A stretch of 64,000 bases of DNA from an uncultured Oscillospiraceae bacterium (lineage in GTDB: Bacteria; Bacillota; Clostridia; Oscillospirales; Oscillospiraceae): NCBI GenBank assembly GCA_934613505.1, contig CAKTTB010000005.1:1-64000 (forward strand), in the 5' to 3' direction. Each line of letters begins with the position of its first letter. The stretch's first letter is position 1. Of the stretch, positions 17,341 through 25,561 are shown piece by piece. Position numbers and translations under genes: made by a program. Under the pieces are notes generated by a model. The model was given only the letters and a program-made list of their open reading frames with translations. It ran no database searches and had not been told where the DNA came from.

Positions 17341-17369
17341 AATGACCTCCGCACAATGCATACACCAAA

Positions 17370-17393
17370 GGGGGAGACATGAAGTCTCCCCCC
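17370..17393 (-). promoter_or_regulatory. intercistronic hairpin after the binding-protein gene
   Basis: GGGGGAGAC pairs with GTCTCCCCC around a five-base loop, and CTTTGG follows on the minus strand. Such hairpins commonly raise binding-protein mRNA over the ATPase by partial termination or 3' protection. Confidence 0.6.
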
Positions 17394-17443
17394 ATGTGCT
17401 TTTAGATATGATTTAAGCGCGATGTGGATAAATCAGAACTGGA

Positions 17444-18562
17444 TTAGTTGAACAGCTCGGGGAACAGTTCCTTGACGTTATCCGGAGTAGCGATGACTGC
17501 GTCGTAGGTGTTGAGCTCTTCGGGCTGCACGCCTGCGCACAGGTAGTTGAATGCGTCAACGATCGGCTGATAGCCCTGGTTGAACGGATCCTGGTCGATG
17601 CAGAGGGAGATGGTGCCGTCAGCAATGTAATCGGAAACAGCGGACAGGCAGTCATGGCAGACAAGGACAACCTCGCCGGACTTACCAGCATCCTGAATTG
17701 CCTGAGCAGCGCCGGAGGGGCCGCCAGCGGTGACGTAGATAGCCTTGATGTCCGGGTTGGCGTTGAGGATGTCGGTGGTCAGGCTGTAAGCCTTCTCGGC
17801 ATCGTCGTTGTTCTCATATTCGCCGACAAGCTCCAGAGAGGAGACTTCGTCAGTGACGCTGCGGCAGCCGGTGCGGCGCTTCTCATGGCCATAGACGGAG
17901 AAGGAGCCGGTGATGATGGCGTACTTGCCGCCGTCGGGCAGAGCGTCAACGATGGTCTGGCCAGCGACAGCGCCTGCAGCGTAGTCGTCCATGCCGTACC
18001 ATGCAACACGGTCAGTGTCGGGGAGGTCGCCGTTGAAGCAGAAGACAGCGATGCCAGCAGCGGTAGCGTTGTTGACGCAGTCATTCAGCTCGTCGGAAAC
18101 ACCGAAGATGCAGATCGCGTCGTAGCCGGAAGCGGTGCAGTTCTCGATAGCGGAGGTCCAGGACATAGCGTCGAAGGAGTCAACGGAGATGACGTCGACA
18201 ACGCAGTTGCGGTCCGCGAGGATCTCCTTGGCGAAGTTCTGACCAACCATGACAGCAGCGCCCCAGGGGTTGTTCTGCACGCAGATGGAAGCGATGCGGA
18301 GCTGCTTCTCGGGCAGCTGGTCAACGGGCAGGGAGCGGAGGGTCTTGCCAGCCGGAGCTACGATGTCAGCAGCAGCGGTGAAGGCAGCGTCGGTGCTTTC
18401 GTCAGCAGCCGGGGTCTCGGTCTCGGCAGCGGGAGTCTCGGTCTCGGTCTGTGCCGGGGTCTCGGTCTTTGCAGGCTCTTCGGTCTTGCTTGCGCAGGCA
18501 CACAGGCCAACGAGCATGACGAGCGCGAGCAGCAGGGCTACAAGTGCTTTCGTTCTTTTCAT
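17444..18562 (-). CDS. sugar ABC transporter substrate-binding lipoprotein
   Basis: The 372-residue protein starts MKRTKALVALLLALVMLVGL followed by the lipobox cysteines CACAS, so it is an exported lipoprotein anchored outside the membrane. A Thr/Glu/Pro-rich linker covers about residues 25-60. The rest has the type I periplasmic-binding fold, with IASICVQNNPWGAAVMVGQ, VDSFDAMSWTSAIEN, DAICIFGVSDEL and the late VVLVCHDC segment, as in ribose-binding proteins. Two cysteines in the binding lobe are unusual for the class. ATG 18562 is preceded by AAGGAG. The ligand is unassigned. Confidence 0.92.
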   Translation of the reverse strand: MKRTKALVALLLALVMLVGLCACASKTEEPAKTETPAQTETETPAAETETPAADESTDAAFTAAADIVAPAGKTLRSLPVDQLPEKQLRIASICVQNNPWGAAVMVGQNFAKEILADRNCVVDVISVDSFDAMSWTSAIENCTASGYDAICIFGVSDELNDCVNNATAAGIAVFCFNGDLPDTDRVAWYGMDDYAAGAVAGQTIVDALPDGGKYAIITGSFSVYGHEKRRTGCRSVTDEVSSLELVGEYENNDDAEKAYSLTTDILNANPDIKAIYVTAGGPSGAAQAIQDAGKSGEVVLVCHDCLSAVSDYIADGTISLCIDQDPFNQGYQPIVDAFNYLCAGVQPEELNTYDAVIATPDNVKELFPELFN

Positions 18563-18635
18563 TTTGTGTTTACTCCTTTTTAAGTCGTAATATGTTTTAT
18601 CTCTTTCGAGAAAAAACCGGATGGATGTGCGCGGC

Positions 18636-19622
18636 TCAGCGAGCTTCGCGCTTTTTGCGGACGCAGTCGATGGCGACGGATGCGATGATAACGACGCCCA
18701 GAACAACGGTCTGCCAGTAGCCGGGGACGGCGATCTGAACGAACAGGTTCCGCAGAAGGGCCATCAGGATCGCGCCGAGGGCGACGCCGTAGATGTTGCC
18801 TTCGCCGCCGGCCATGGAGATGCCGCCGATGACGGAAGCCGCGATGGCGTCAAGTTCGTAGCCGGAGCCGTAGGACGGGCCTGCCTGCTTCAGCTGGCCC
18901 ATCATCATGAGGCCGACGAGAGAACACATGCAGCCGCAGATGATGTAGCACATGATGATGATGCCGTCGGTGTTGATGCCGGTGAGCTTTGCTGCGCGGG
19001 GGTTATTGCCGACTGCGTAGATGTTGCGGCCGGTGACGGTGTATTGTGCAAACAGCCACGCAAGCACGATCATGACGATCATGACGATGACCTGCACGGG
19101 AACAGGGCCGACGTAGCTGCCGCCGAAGAAGGAGATCCAGGACGTGCCGTACTTGATCGGCGTGCCGTTGGACAGAAGCAGCGAAATGCCGTCGCCGACA
19201 CTCAGCATGCCCATCGTGGCGATGAAGGCCGGCAGGCCAGCCTTTGCGACCAGAAGACCGTTGATGAGGCCGAACAGTGCGCCGACCGCGAAGATGATGA
19301 GCAGCACGAACAGAGGGTTGATCACGCCCAGCTTCTCATTGACATAGGCTGCCGTGCAGATGCTGGTGGCGATGATGGCGCCAACGGAGATATCGATGTT
19401 GCCGCAGATGATGACGAAGCCCATACCAATGGCGAGGACCGCGTACTGAGACGCCTGCTTCAGGACGTTGAAGATGTTCAGCGATGTCGGGAAGGAATCC
19501 GGGCGTCTGATTGAAAGGAAAATCGACACCAGAATGATCAGTAAAATTACGATAACTTCCTGCTGCTTCAGCAGTTTCTTAAGTCCGCCGCCCTTTGCGG
19601 CAGTCTTTGCTTTTTGTTCCAT
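18636..19622 (-). CDS. ribose-type sugar ABC transporter permease
   Basis: This 328-residue integral membrane protein has about ten hydrophobic segments and the RbsC/BPD_transp_2 features IGMGFVIICGNIDISVGAI, GLINGLLVAKAGLPAFIATM, AVGNNPRAAKLTGIN and the SVIGGISMAGGEGNIYG coupling region. It forms the channel for the sugar transporter and is the first gene of the leftward operon. ATG 19622 has GGAGG twelve bases upstream, a little far; codons above it are non-coding. A promoter and palindromic operator at 19743-19771 lie about 120 bases upstream. Confidence 0.94.
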   Translation of the reverse strand: MEQKAKTAAKGGGLKKLLKQQEVIVILLIILVSIFLSIRRPDSFPTSLNIFNVLKQASQYAVLAIGMGFVIICGNIDISVGAIIATSICTAAYVNEKLGVINPLFVLLIIFAVGALFGLINGLLVAKAGLPAFIATMGMLSVGDGISLLLSNGTPIKYGTSWISFFGGSYVGPVPVQVIVMIVMIVLAWLFAQYTVTGRNIYAVGNNPRAAKLTGINTDGIIIMCYIICGCMCSLVGLMMMGQLKQAGPSYGSGYELDAIAASVIGGISMAGGEGNIYGVALGAILMALLRNLFVQIAVPGYWQTVVLGVVIIASVAIDCVRKKREAR

Positions 19623-19742
19623 TGTCTCTATGGTCCTCCTTTGTTGCCGTCCCGGTGTGCGGCGGACGGCCGCATGCCGGATGTTCGTGCGTGGAATGGT
19701 ACGGTCAAAAGCGCCGCACCGCAGTTTCCATTGCATGTTAAT

Positions 19743-19771
19743 ATAATGGCACGTTTTTTGACACGTGTCAA
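19743..19771 (-). promoter_or_regulatory. promoter with overlapping palindromic operator of the sugar operon
   Basis: On the minus strand TTGACA (19771-19766), 17 bases, then CATTAT (19748-19743) form a sigma-A promoter. The -35 box is part of the perfect 14-base palindrome TTGACACGTGTCAA at 19758-19771. A repressor bound here would block RNA polymerase directly. The LacI-type fusion regulator encoded next to it is the obvious candidate. The rest of the gap 19623-19935 shows no gene; a weak AAAAAACC/GGTTTTTT hairpin near 19846-19866 may end the regulator transcript. Confidence 0.7.
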
Positions 19772-19935
19772 GTCAAAACATGACTGCGTTTTCTGTGCAA
19801 AATGGACAAAACCAATGGGATATGTTTGGGATTGCCCCTGAATCTTCAAAAAACCACACGGTTTTTTGCACACAATTTCCCGTTTTCTCAAAAATGTCTT
19901 CGAATTTTAATCAGGAAAAATATATCGAAACGCAG

Positions 19936-22152
19936 TTATTTGAGAATGTTCTTGATATTTTTTTCCGTGATTTGCAGGACATCGCCCACGTTCTGTCCAC
20001 CAGAGACGGCCATTCGTACGGCGCGGCCTATGATACGTTCCAGTTCGCGCATCTGTCCGTTGACCGCATCCTTGCCGCTCGGCAGGTATCTGCGTCCGAT
20101 GTGTTCAAACGCGTTGAACGCGTCGCCCAGCCACGGGTACGAGCGCGACAGCTCCGCGCTTTCCCGGATGGCCTTGTACGGCAGGATCCGCCCCATGGCG
20201 GCGTTCGGCATGGCCATTTCGCCGGAGCAGCTCCATTTGACGAACTCATACGCCTCCTGCTTGTGCCGGCTTTTGCTGTGGATCGCCATGGACCAGCCGC
20301 CGAGCAGGGAATATTCGCCCGGGATCGTACTGTGGCCGATCTTGCCGGCGATCTTGTTCTTTCCACGGTCCCAGAGGCTCGCGATATGCTCGGAGAAGAC
20401 GACCATCATAGCCGCGTCGCCGCTGGCAAACAGCTGCTCTTCCTCGTTCCACCAGCAGTCCAGCGCGTCCGGCTGGGCATATTTGAAGCATTCGACGTAG
20501 TTTTTGAACGCCTCGCGGAACCGGTCGGACGTCGGGTGCAGCCAGTCGCCGTCGGTGCTTCCGCCGGCCATGCCCCAGATCCGCGGCAGCAGCTCGCAGG
20601 CAGCGCCGTTATACTCGTTGCCGCCAAGCGTCGTGCCGTAGCGGGTCTCCGACTCCGGATTGTAGGCCCGGGTGAAAAAGCGCGCCACGTCGTTGTATTC
20701 CTGCCACGTCTGCGGCACGCGCAGCTCTTTTTTGTAGATCTCGTAATACTGGCGCTTGTTTTTCAGCGAATCGAACAAATCGCGCCGGTACAGCAGGATC
20801 TGCGCCGTGTAGCTGTACGGCATCGCGTACAAATTGCCCTTGTAGAAGCAGTATTCGCGCAGGATATTGTCCTGAAAATCCCCGGTCGACGCGCCGTCCG
20901 CCGCCAGATACCCCTCCAGCGGCTCCACGAGACCGCAGGCGTTCAGCTCCGGCGTCCAGACAAGGTCTGTGCTGAATACATCGATCTCGCCGTTGCTGTT
21001 TTCGATCGTATCGAGGACTTCGCCGTATTTTTTCTCGATAAACTCTGCCTCGATCCCCGTTTTGATCGTAAAATCCTTCACCATGGCGACCAATCCCGGG
21101 CTGGTCTGCGCGCTGCTCTGCAGCAGGACGCGGATCTTCTTCCCCTGCCCGGCCAGCGAATGATATTCGTTCTGCGCCGGCGGCATGCGGACCGGGATCG
21201 TCACGTTCGTCCGGCCGGACGGCAGCTCGCCGTCAAACGCCTGCACCAGATGGGAAATGGCAAGCTCGCCGATCTGGTTGCCCGGCAGCGGCAGCGTCCG
21301 CTCGCCCGGCAGCGCGCCCGGCCAGCTCTGGCCGCTCAGGATCACGAGCCGCGGCCACTGCCGCACGTCCTCGTGCAGGATCTTGAGCGCCTGCTGCACG
21401 CCCGGCAGGCAGCTGTCGTCGGTCACGTAGATGACCTCCGGCGGCTCCGGCAGGTTCATGAGACCGACCGTCGCGCGCATGAAGCTCTCAGGCGTATTGT
21501 CGGCCGAGACGACATAGTCGTTGCAGATCTGCAGATTTGCCTCCAGAAGCGCGCTCAAATAGCCGTCGACGCAGCGCGCCTCGGACGAGAACTCGCGCGG
21601 ACCGGTGATGATCGCGATCCGGCGGCGGCCCTCGGCCAGCTCCTGCCGAATGCTGGCGAGCATCAGCGCGCGGTAATCGAAGCCGATATAGTCCTGCCCC
21701 TGCACCTCGCGCAGCAGAAACAGCAGCTGGAAGCCCTCTCTGTTGAGTTTGGAGAACAATTCCGTCTCGCCCGGCTGGCTGGTGATGACGATCGCGCCAC
21801 TGATGCCGAACGTCTGCGCGCGCGTCAGCTGCGCACGCTCGGAATACGGCATGTCGTCGGTCAGGTACAGATCGACCCAGATGCCGCGTTCGCTGGCCGC
21901 GTAGCGGACCATCGAATAGATACTATTATATAAAGAGTTGCTCAGGTTCGGTGCAATGAAAAGAATGTTGGGATCCGCCTTGCAGTTTTTCAGGATCCGC
22001 GCCATGGAATTGGGCTTGTAGCCCAACTGCCGGATTGCGTCCTCCACGCGCTTGATCTTCTCCAGCGTCACATTACTCGACCCGTTTAGAACGTTCGAAA
22101 CCGTACCGTGCGATACGCCGGCCAGTTTTGCCACGTCCCGCATTGTTGCCAA
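19936..22152 (-). CDS. LacI-type regulator fused to an extracellular-type solute-binding domain
   Basis: This 738-residue protein joins three modules. Residues 1-52 are a LacI helix-turn-helix (MRDVAKLAGVSHGTVSNVLN, with a hinge containing YKPNSMARILK). Residues about 60-325 are the LacI/PBP-I sensor domain (ILFIAPNLSNSLYNSI, IAIITGPREF, VIYVTDDSCLPG). Residues about 340-738 are a family 1 (maltose-binding-like) solute-binding domain (FSTDLVWTPELNACG, YAMPYSYTAQILLYRRDLF, PQTWQEYNDVARFF, GDAAMMVVFSEH, SLLGGWSMAIH). There is no signal peptide, so it acts in the cytoplasm and may sense two ligands. TTG 22152 is the likeliest start because GGGGGTGA lies five bases before it; GTG 22161 lies inside that site and ATG 22143 is farther away. 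Confidence 0.9.
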   Translation of the reverse strand: MATMRDVAKLAGVSHGTVSNVLNGSSNVTLEKIKRVEDAIRQLGYKPNSMARILKNCKADPNILFIAPNLSNSLYNSIYSMVRYAASERGIWVDLYLTDDMPYSERAQLTRAQTFGISGAIVITSQPGETELFSKLNREGFQLLFLLREVQGQDYIGFDYRALMLASIRQELAEGRRRIAIITGPREFSSEARCVDGYLSALLEANLQICNDYVVSADNTPESFMRATVGLMNLPEPPEVIYVTDDSCLPGVQQALKILHEDVRQWPRLVILSGQSWPGALPGERTLPLPGNQIGELAISHLVQAFDGELPSGRTNVTIPVRMPPAQNEYHSLAGQGKKIRVLLQSSAQTSPGLVAMVKDFTIKTGIEAEFIEKKYGEVLDTIENSNGEIDVFSTDLVWTPELNACGLVEPLEGYLAADGASTGDFQDNILREYCFYKGNLYAMPYSYTAQILLYRRDLFDSLKNKRQYYEIYKKELRVPQTWQEYNDVARFFTRAYNPESETRYGTTLGGNEYNGAACELLPRIWGMAGGSTDGDWLHPTSDRFREAFKNYVECFKYAQPDALDCWWNEEEQLFASGDAAMMVVFSEHIASLWDRGKNKIAGKIGHSTIPGEYSLLGGWSMAIHSKSRHKQEAYEFVKWSCSGEMAMPNAAMGRILPYKAIRESAELSRSYPWLGDAFNAFEHIGRRYLPSGKDAVNGQMRELERIIGRAVRMAVSGGQNVGDVLQITEKNIKNILK

Positions 22153-22187
22153 TTTGGTCACCCCCGTGTTTTTCTTCCTTTGCGGTC

Positions 22188-22216
22188 ATTCTAGCACAAT
22201 AAAATCAAATAATCAA
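22188..22216 (-). promoter_or_regulatory. predicted promoter of the LacI-fusion regulator gene
   Basis: On the minus strand TTGATT (22216-22211) and TAGAAT (22193-22188) are 17 bases apart. Confidence 0.65.
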
Positions 22217-22250
22217 TTCATTCCCGGTGCTTCATTTTGGCAAAAAATCT

Positions 22251-22264
22251 CTGACACGAATCAA
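22251..22264. promoter_or_regulatory. possible second operator of the sugar locus
   Basis: CTGACACGAATCAA agrees at 11 of 14 positions with the palindrome TTGACACGTGTCAA in front of the leftward operon. It lies between the divergent regulator gene and the rightward operon. The symmetry is weaker than in the first site. Confidence 0.4.
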
Positions 22265-22354
22265 GTTTTGGCATTCGATGTTGATTTTCGTCTGGTTCAG
22301 CCCCCGCGGCTTTTGATTCATACAGAATTTTATACAATTTCCGCGCGGGAGGTC

Positions 22355-22383
22355 TTGCATTTTTTGTAGGTGCATGATATATT
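22355..22383 (+). promoter_or_regulatory. predicted promoter of the rightward sugar operon
   Basis: TTGCAT at 22355-22360 and TATATT at 22378-22383 are separated by 17 bases. Transcription would start near 22390, leaving a leader of about 50 bases before the first epimerase gene. Confidence 0.6.
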
Positions 22384-22442
22384 TGAATTGTCTTTTGTAC
22401 GTTCCATTTCGTTCATGTTTACGTTTTAAGGAGGACATCATT

Positions 22443-23306
22443 ATGAAGTATGGTACCCTGTATTCCTACTGGAGCCACGAGTGGGTCTGCGACTATCCCG
22501 CGGTCGCCAAAAAGGTCCGCGCCGCCGGCTGCGACATCCTTGAGGTCGGCGCGCCACACATCGCCGCAATGACCGACGCCCAGCTCACCGAGCTGAAGGC
22601 CGCCGCCGAGGACAACGGTCTGATCCTCACGACCAACATCGGCCCGAGCAAGGATCAGGATCTTGCCTCGCCCGATCCCGCCATCCGCAAGAACGGTCTT
22701 GATTTCCTGACCGGCGTCCTGCGCGCCATGGACAAGATCGGCTCGAAGTCTCTGGTCGGCGCCATGTACTCCTTCTGGCCGTGCGATTTCAAATACACGG
22801 ACAAGGAAGCCGCCTGGGATACCAGCATTGCAGAGATGAAGAAGCTGGCCGCCGTCGCCGAGGATCTCGGCATCGACCTGTGCCAGGAGGTCCTCAACCG
22901 CTTTGAGACCTACATCATGACCAACGCCGCAGAGGGTGTGGAGTACTGCAAGCGCGTGGACAGCCCGCGCTGCAAGGTCCTGCTCGATACCTTCCACATG
23001 AACATCGAAGAGGACAACATTCCCGCCGCTATCCGCCTGACCGGCGATTATCTCGGCCATATCCACGTCGGCGAAGCCAACCGCAAGCTGCCCGGCCAGG
23101 GTTCTCTGGACTGGAAGGCCATCGCGGCTGCCGTGCATGACGTACATTATGACGGCAACGTCGTCATGGAGCCGTTCCTGCTCAAGGGCGGCAGTGTCGG
23201 CAAGGACATCAAGGTCTGGCGCGATCTGTCCAACGGCGCCGACGAGGCGAAGATGGATCAGATGCTGGCGGATGCTGTCAAGTTCCTGCACGCCAATTTT
23301 GACTGA
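22443..23306 (+). CDS. TIM-barrel sugar epimerase/isomerase (tagatose 3-epimerase-like, copy 1)
   Basis: The 287-residue protein belongs to the xylose isomerase-like TIM-barrel group and carries the metal ligands of D-tagatose/D-psicose 3-epimerases: the glutamate in CQEVLNRFET, the aspartate and histidine in LLDTFHMNIEEDN, the histidine and glutamate in GHIHVGEANRKLPGQG, and the late VVMEPFLLKGG glutamate. It probably moves a hydroxyl or carbonyl on a ketose using a divalent metal. ATG 22443 follows AAGGAGG. It opens the rightward operon and is a clear paralogue of the next gene, with the same start (GxxYSYW) and motif order. Confidence 0.88.
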   Translation: MKYGTLYSYWSHEWVCDYPAVAKKVRAAGCDILEVGAPHIAAMTDAQLTELKAAAEDNGLILTTNIGPSKDQDLASPDPAIRKNGLDFLTGVLRAMDKIGSKSLVGAMYSFWPCDFKYTDKEAAWDTSIAEMKKLAAVAEDLGIDLCQEVLNRFETYIMTNAAEGVEYCKRVDSPRCKVLLDTFHMNIEEDNIPAAIRLTGDYLGHIHVGEANRKLPGQGSLDWKAIAAAVHDVHYDGNVVMEPFLLKGGSVGKDIKVWRDLSNGADEAKMDQMLADAVKFLHANFD

Positions 23307-23347
23307 TTAACACGAAATCCCATCACACAAAAAAAGGAGACACATAT

Positions 23348-24220
23348 ATGAGATTTGGTATTTTCTTTTCCTACTGGGAAGACGACTGGAAGGGCGATTA
23401 CTTCAAGTATGTGAAGAAGGCCCGTGAGCTTGGCTACGACGCGCTCGAGGTTTCCGCCGGCGAGCTGCTCGTCATGTCCAAGGACAAGCTGCGCGAGCTG
23501 CGCGCGGTCTCGAAGGATCTGGACATTCAGATTTCTGCCAACCTCGGCCCTCCCAGAAAGTACGACGTTTCCTCCCGTGATCCCGAGGTCCGCAAGGCCG
23601 GTCTCGCGTTCTACTCCGATCTGATGGACGCGATGGACGTGCTTGGCTGCCGCAAGCTCATCGGCGCGCTGAACTCCAGCTGGCCCCCCGATTTCACCGA
23701 TCTGGACAAGCCCGGCTTCTGGGCGCGCGGCGTCGAGAGCCTGAAGGTCATGGGCGCGAAGGCCGAGACGCTCGGCATCGACCTCTGCCTTGAGGTCCTC
23801 AACCGCTTTGACGGTCTGATCCTCAACACCGCGGAAGAGGGCGTCCGGTTCTGCGAAGAGGTCGGCCGCGACAACGTCAAGGTCCATCTCGACACCTTCC
23901 ACATGAACATAGAAGAGGACGATATCCCCACCGCCATCCGTCTGGCCGGCAAGCACCTCGGCCACATGCACGTCTGCGAATCCAACCGCAAGCTGCCGCG
24001 TGCCGGCAAGGGCGCGCTCGACTGGGTCGAGATCGGCAAGGCGCTGCATGACATCAACTACAACGAGTTCATCATCACCGAGTCGTTCATCAGAACCGGC
24101 TGCCAGGTCGGCAATGACACGCACATCTGGCGCGACCTGTCCGGCGGCGCAGACGAGGCGAAGCTCGACCGCGACGCAGCAGAGTCCGTCAAGTTCCTGC
24201 GCGCAGCTTTCGGCGAATAA
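23348..24220 (+). CDS. TIM-barrel sugar epimerase/isomerase (tagatose 3-epimerase-like, copy 2)
   Basis: This 290-residue protein is paralogous to the gene before it. It keeps the ligand segments LCLEVLNRFDG, HLDTFHMNIEEDDI, GHMHVCESNRKLPRAGKG and IITESFI. Between the copies the differences gather in the N-terminal strands and the GALNSSWPPDFTDLDKPG loop over the active site, which suggests different substrate isomers. A ribosome site AAAAGGAG precedes ATG 23348. Two neighbouring epimerases of this family in one operon could act in sequence on C3 and another carbon, but that is inference. Confidence 0.88.
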   Translation: MRFGIFFSYWEDDWKGDYFKYVKKARELGYDALEVSAGELLVMSKDKLRELRAVSKDLDIQISANLGPPRKYDVSSRDPEVRKAGLAFYSDLMDAMDVLGCRKLIGALNSSWPPDFTDLDKPGFWARGVESLKVMGAKAETLGIDLCLEVLNRFDGLILNTAEEGVRFCEEVGRDNVKVHLDTFHMNIEEDDIPTAIRLAGKHLGHMHVCESNRKLPRAGKGALDWVEIGKALHDINYNEFIITESFIRTGCQVGNDTHIWRDLSGGADEAKLDRDAAESVKFLRAAFGE

Positions 24221-24259
24221 GCTGCCGCACCAGTGCGAAAGGAGCCAATACAATACACT

Positions 24260-25123
24260 ATGGTCATTGACATTCATACCTTCCCAGGGTTTTTTGAGGA
24301 AATTTCGCAGGATCCGAAGCGCGTGGCCTTCCGCCGCGAGCAGTATTTCCTGTACAAGCAGCACGTCTGGCCGCTGAGCCTTTTCATGACGCAGATGGAC
24401 GCCGCCGGGATCGACAAGTCCGTCATCTCCGCCGAGGACGTCACCACGCTGGCCGGCGACACCATCGTCTCCAACGAAGAAGTGCGTCAGCTGGTTGACA
24501 TGCATCCGGACCGTCTGATCGGCTTCGCGAGCGTCGACCCCGCGCGCAAGGACGCGCTGGAGGTCCTCGAGCATGCGTTCACCGACCTGAAGCTCACCGG
24601 TCTGAAGCTCAGCCCGGCCATGCAGCACTTCATGCCGAACGATCCGGCCATGCAGCCGATCTACGATCTGTGCGTCAAGTACAATAAGCCGATCCTCTTC
24701 GAGGCCGGCATGACCTGGGTCAAGAACAGCCCCTCCAAGTACAGCAATCCCCTTCTCTTTGAAGACGTCGCCATCGCCAACCCCGAGCTGCGGTTCTGCC
24801 TCGGCCACTTCGGCTGGCCGTGGACGCGCGAGACCGTCATGTTGATCCTCAAGTATCCGAACGTCTTTGCTGACACGGCGCTGCTGTATTTCGACTCTCC
24901 CTCGCAGTTTTTCGACACCACCTTCAACCATCAGCTCGGAGAATACTGGATCGACCGCATGCTCTATGACAAGGTCATGTTCGGTTCGACCTATCCGCGC
25001 ATCGAGCAGAAGCGTATGGTCAAGGCCACGCAGGTTTTGAATCTGCGGCCGCTGCAGCGCCGCATGGTCATGGGCGACAACGCGCTCCGGTTTATGGGAA
25101 TGGAGGATCAGATCAATGGTTAA
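24260..25123 (+). CDS. amidohydrolase-family (TIM-barrel metal hydrolase) protein
   Basis: The 287-residue protein starts MVIDIHTFPGFF, a short form of the HxH metal motif of the amidohydrolase-2 family in which only one histidine of the pair is kept. It continues with MDAAGIDKSVISAED, RLIGFASVDP, LTGLKLSPAMQHF, CLGHFGWPW and VMFGSTYPRI. Family members hydrolyse lactones or amides, or decarboxylate aromatic acids. Loss of one HxH histidine (IDIHTF) makes catalysis by the usual two-metal scheme doubtful. ATG 24260 lies 15 bases after AAAGGAG; a GTG at 24233 would begin inside that site. It overlaps the next gene by 8 bases. Confidence 0.75.
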   Translation: MVIDIHTFPGFFEEISQDPKRVAFRREQYFLYKQHVWPLSLFMTQMDAAGIDKSVISAEDVTTLAGDTIVSNEEVRQLVDMHPDRLIGFASVDPARKDALEVLEHAFTDLKLTGLKLSPAMQHFMPNDPAMQPIYDLCVKYNKPILFEAGMTWVKNSPSKYSNPLLFEDVAIANPELRFCLGHFGWPWTRETVMLILKYPNVFADTALLYFDSPSQFFDTTFNHQLGEYWIDRMLYDKVMFGSTYPRIEQKRMVKATQVLNLRPLQRRMVMGDNALRFMGMEDQING

Positions 25124-25544
25124 GCATTTTGAGACCGTCGTCATGACGAAGGACGAATACTGCTACAGCTACATGGGCGAAGAGGTCAAGAAGATGGTCG
25201 CCGAATCCGGCATCCGCAACGGCATCGTCTCCGTCATCACGGCCCATACGAACTGCGGCATTCTCGTGACCGAGCCGCTGCCCTGCATCATGAGCGATCT
25301 GGACGTCCTGCTGCACAAGCTCGTCGACGACGACGCGCAGTACTCCCACGCCCACTTCCTGCCCACCTATGGCAGAACCTCTGCCAACGCATACGGCCAT
25401 CTGCGTTCGATCCTGATTGGCAACAACTGCATGTTCCCGATCGTCGACGGCAAAATGGCCATGGGCGAGGCGCAGGAGATCGTTTTCATGGAGTTTGACG
25501 GCCCGCAGGCCAGAAAAGTCTTTATCGACGTGATCGGCGAATAA
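25116..25544 (+). CDS. YjbQ family (UPF0047) protein
   Basis: This 142-residue protein matches YjbQ throughout: VITAHTNCGILVTEPLPC, the histidine-rich YSHAHFLPTYGRTSANAYGH, LRSILIGNN, and the closing QEIVFMEFDGPQARKVFI. YjbQ proteins have weak thiamine-phosphate synthase activity in some hosts, but their real role is unsettled. The normal family reading HxxE near the middle is replaced here by YSHAHF. It overlaps the amidohydrolase gene by 8 bases and precedes a PfkB kinase by 17 bases, so it is translated as part of the sugar operon. A role in sugar-phosphate metabolism is suggested by position only. Confidence 0.85.
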   Translation: MVKHFETVVMTKDEYCYSYMGEEVKKMVAESGIRNGIVSVITAHTNCGILVTEPLPCIMSDLDVLLHKLVDDDAQYSHAHFLPTYGRTSANAYGHLRSILIGNNCMFPIVDGKMAMGEAQEIVFMEFDGPQARKVFIDVIGE

Positions 25545-25561
25545 AAAGGAGGAACACCGGG

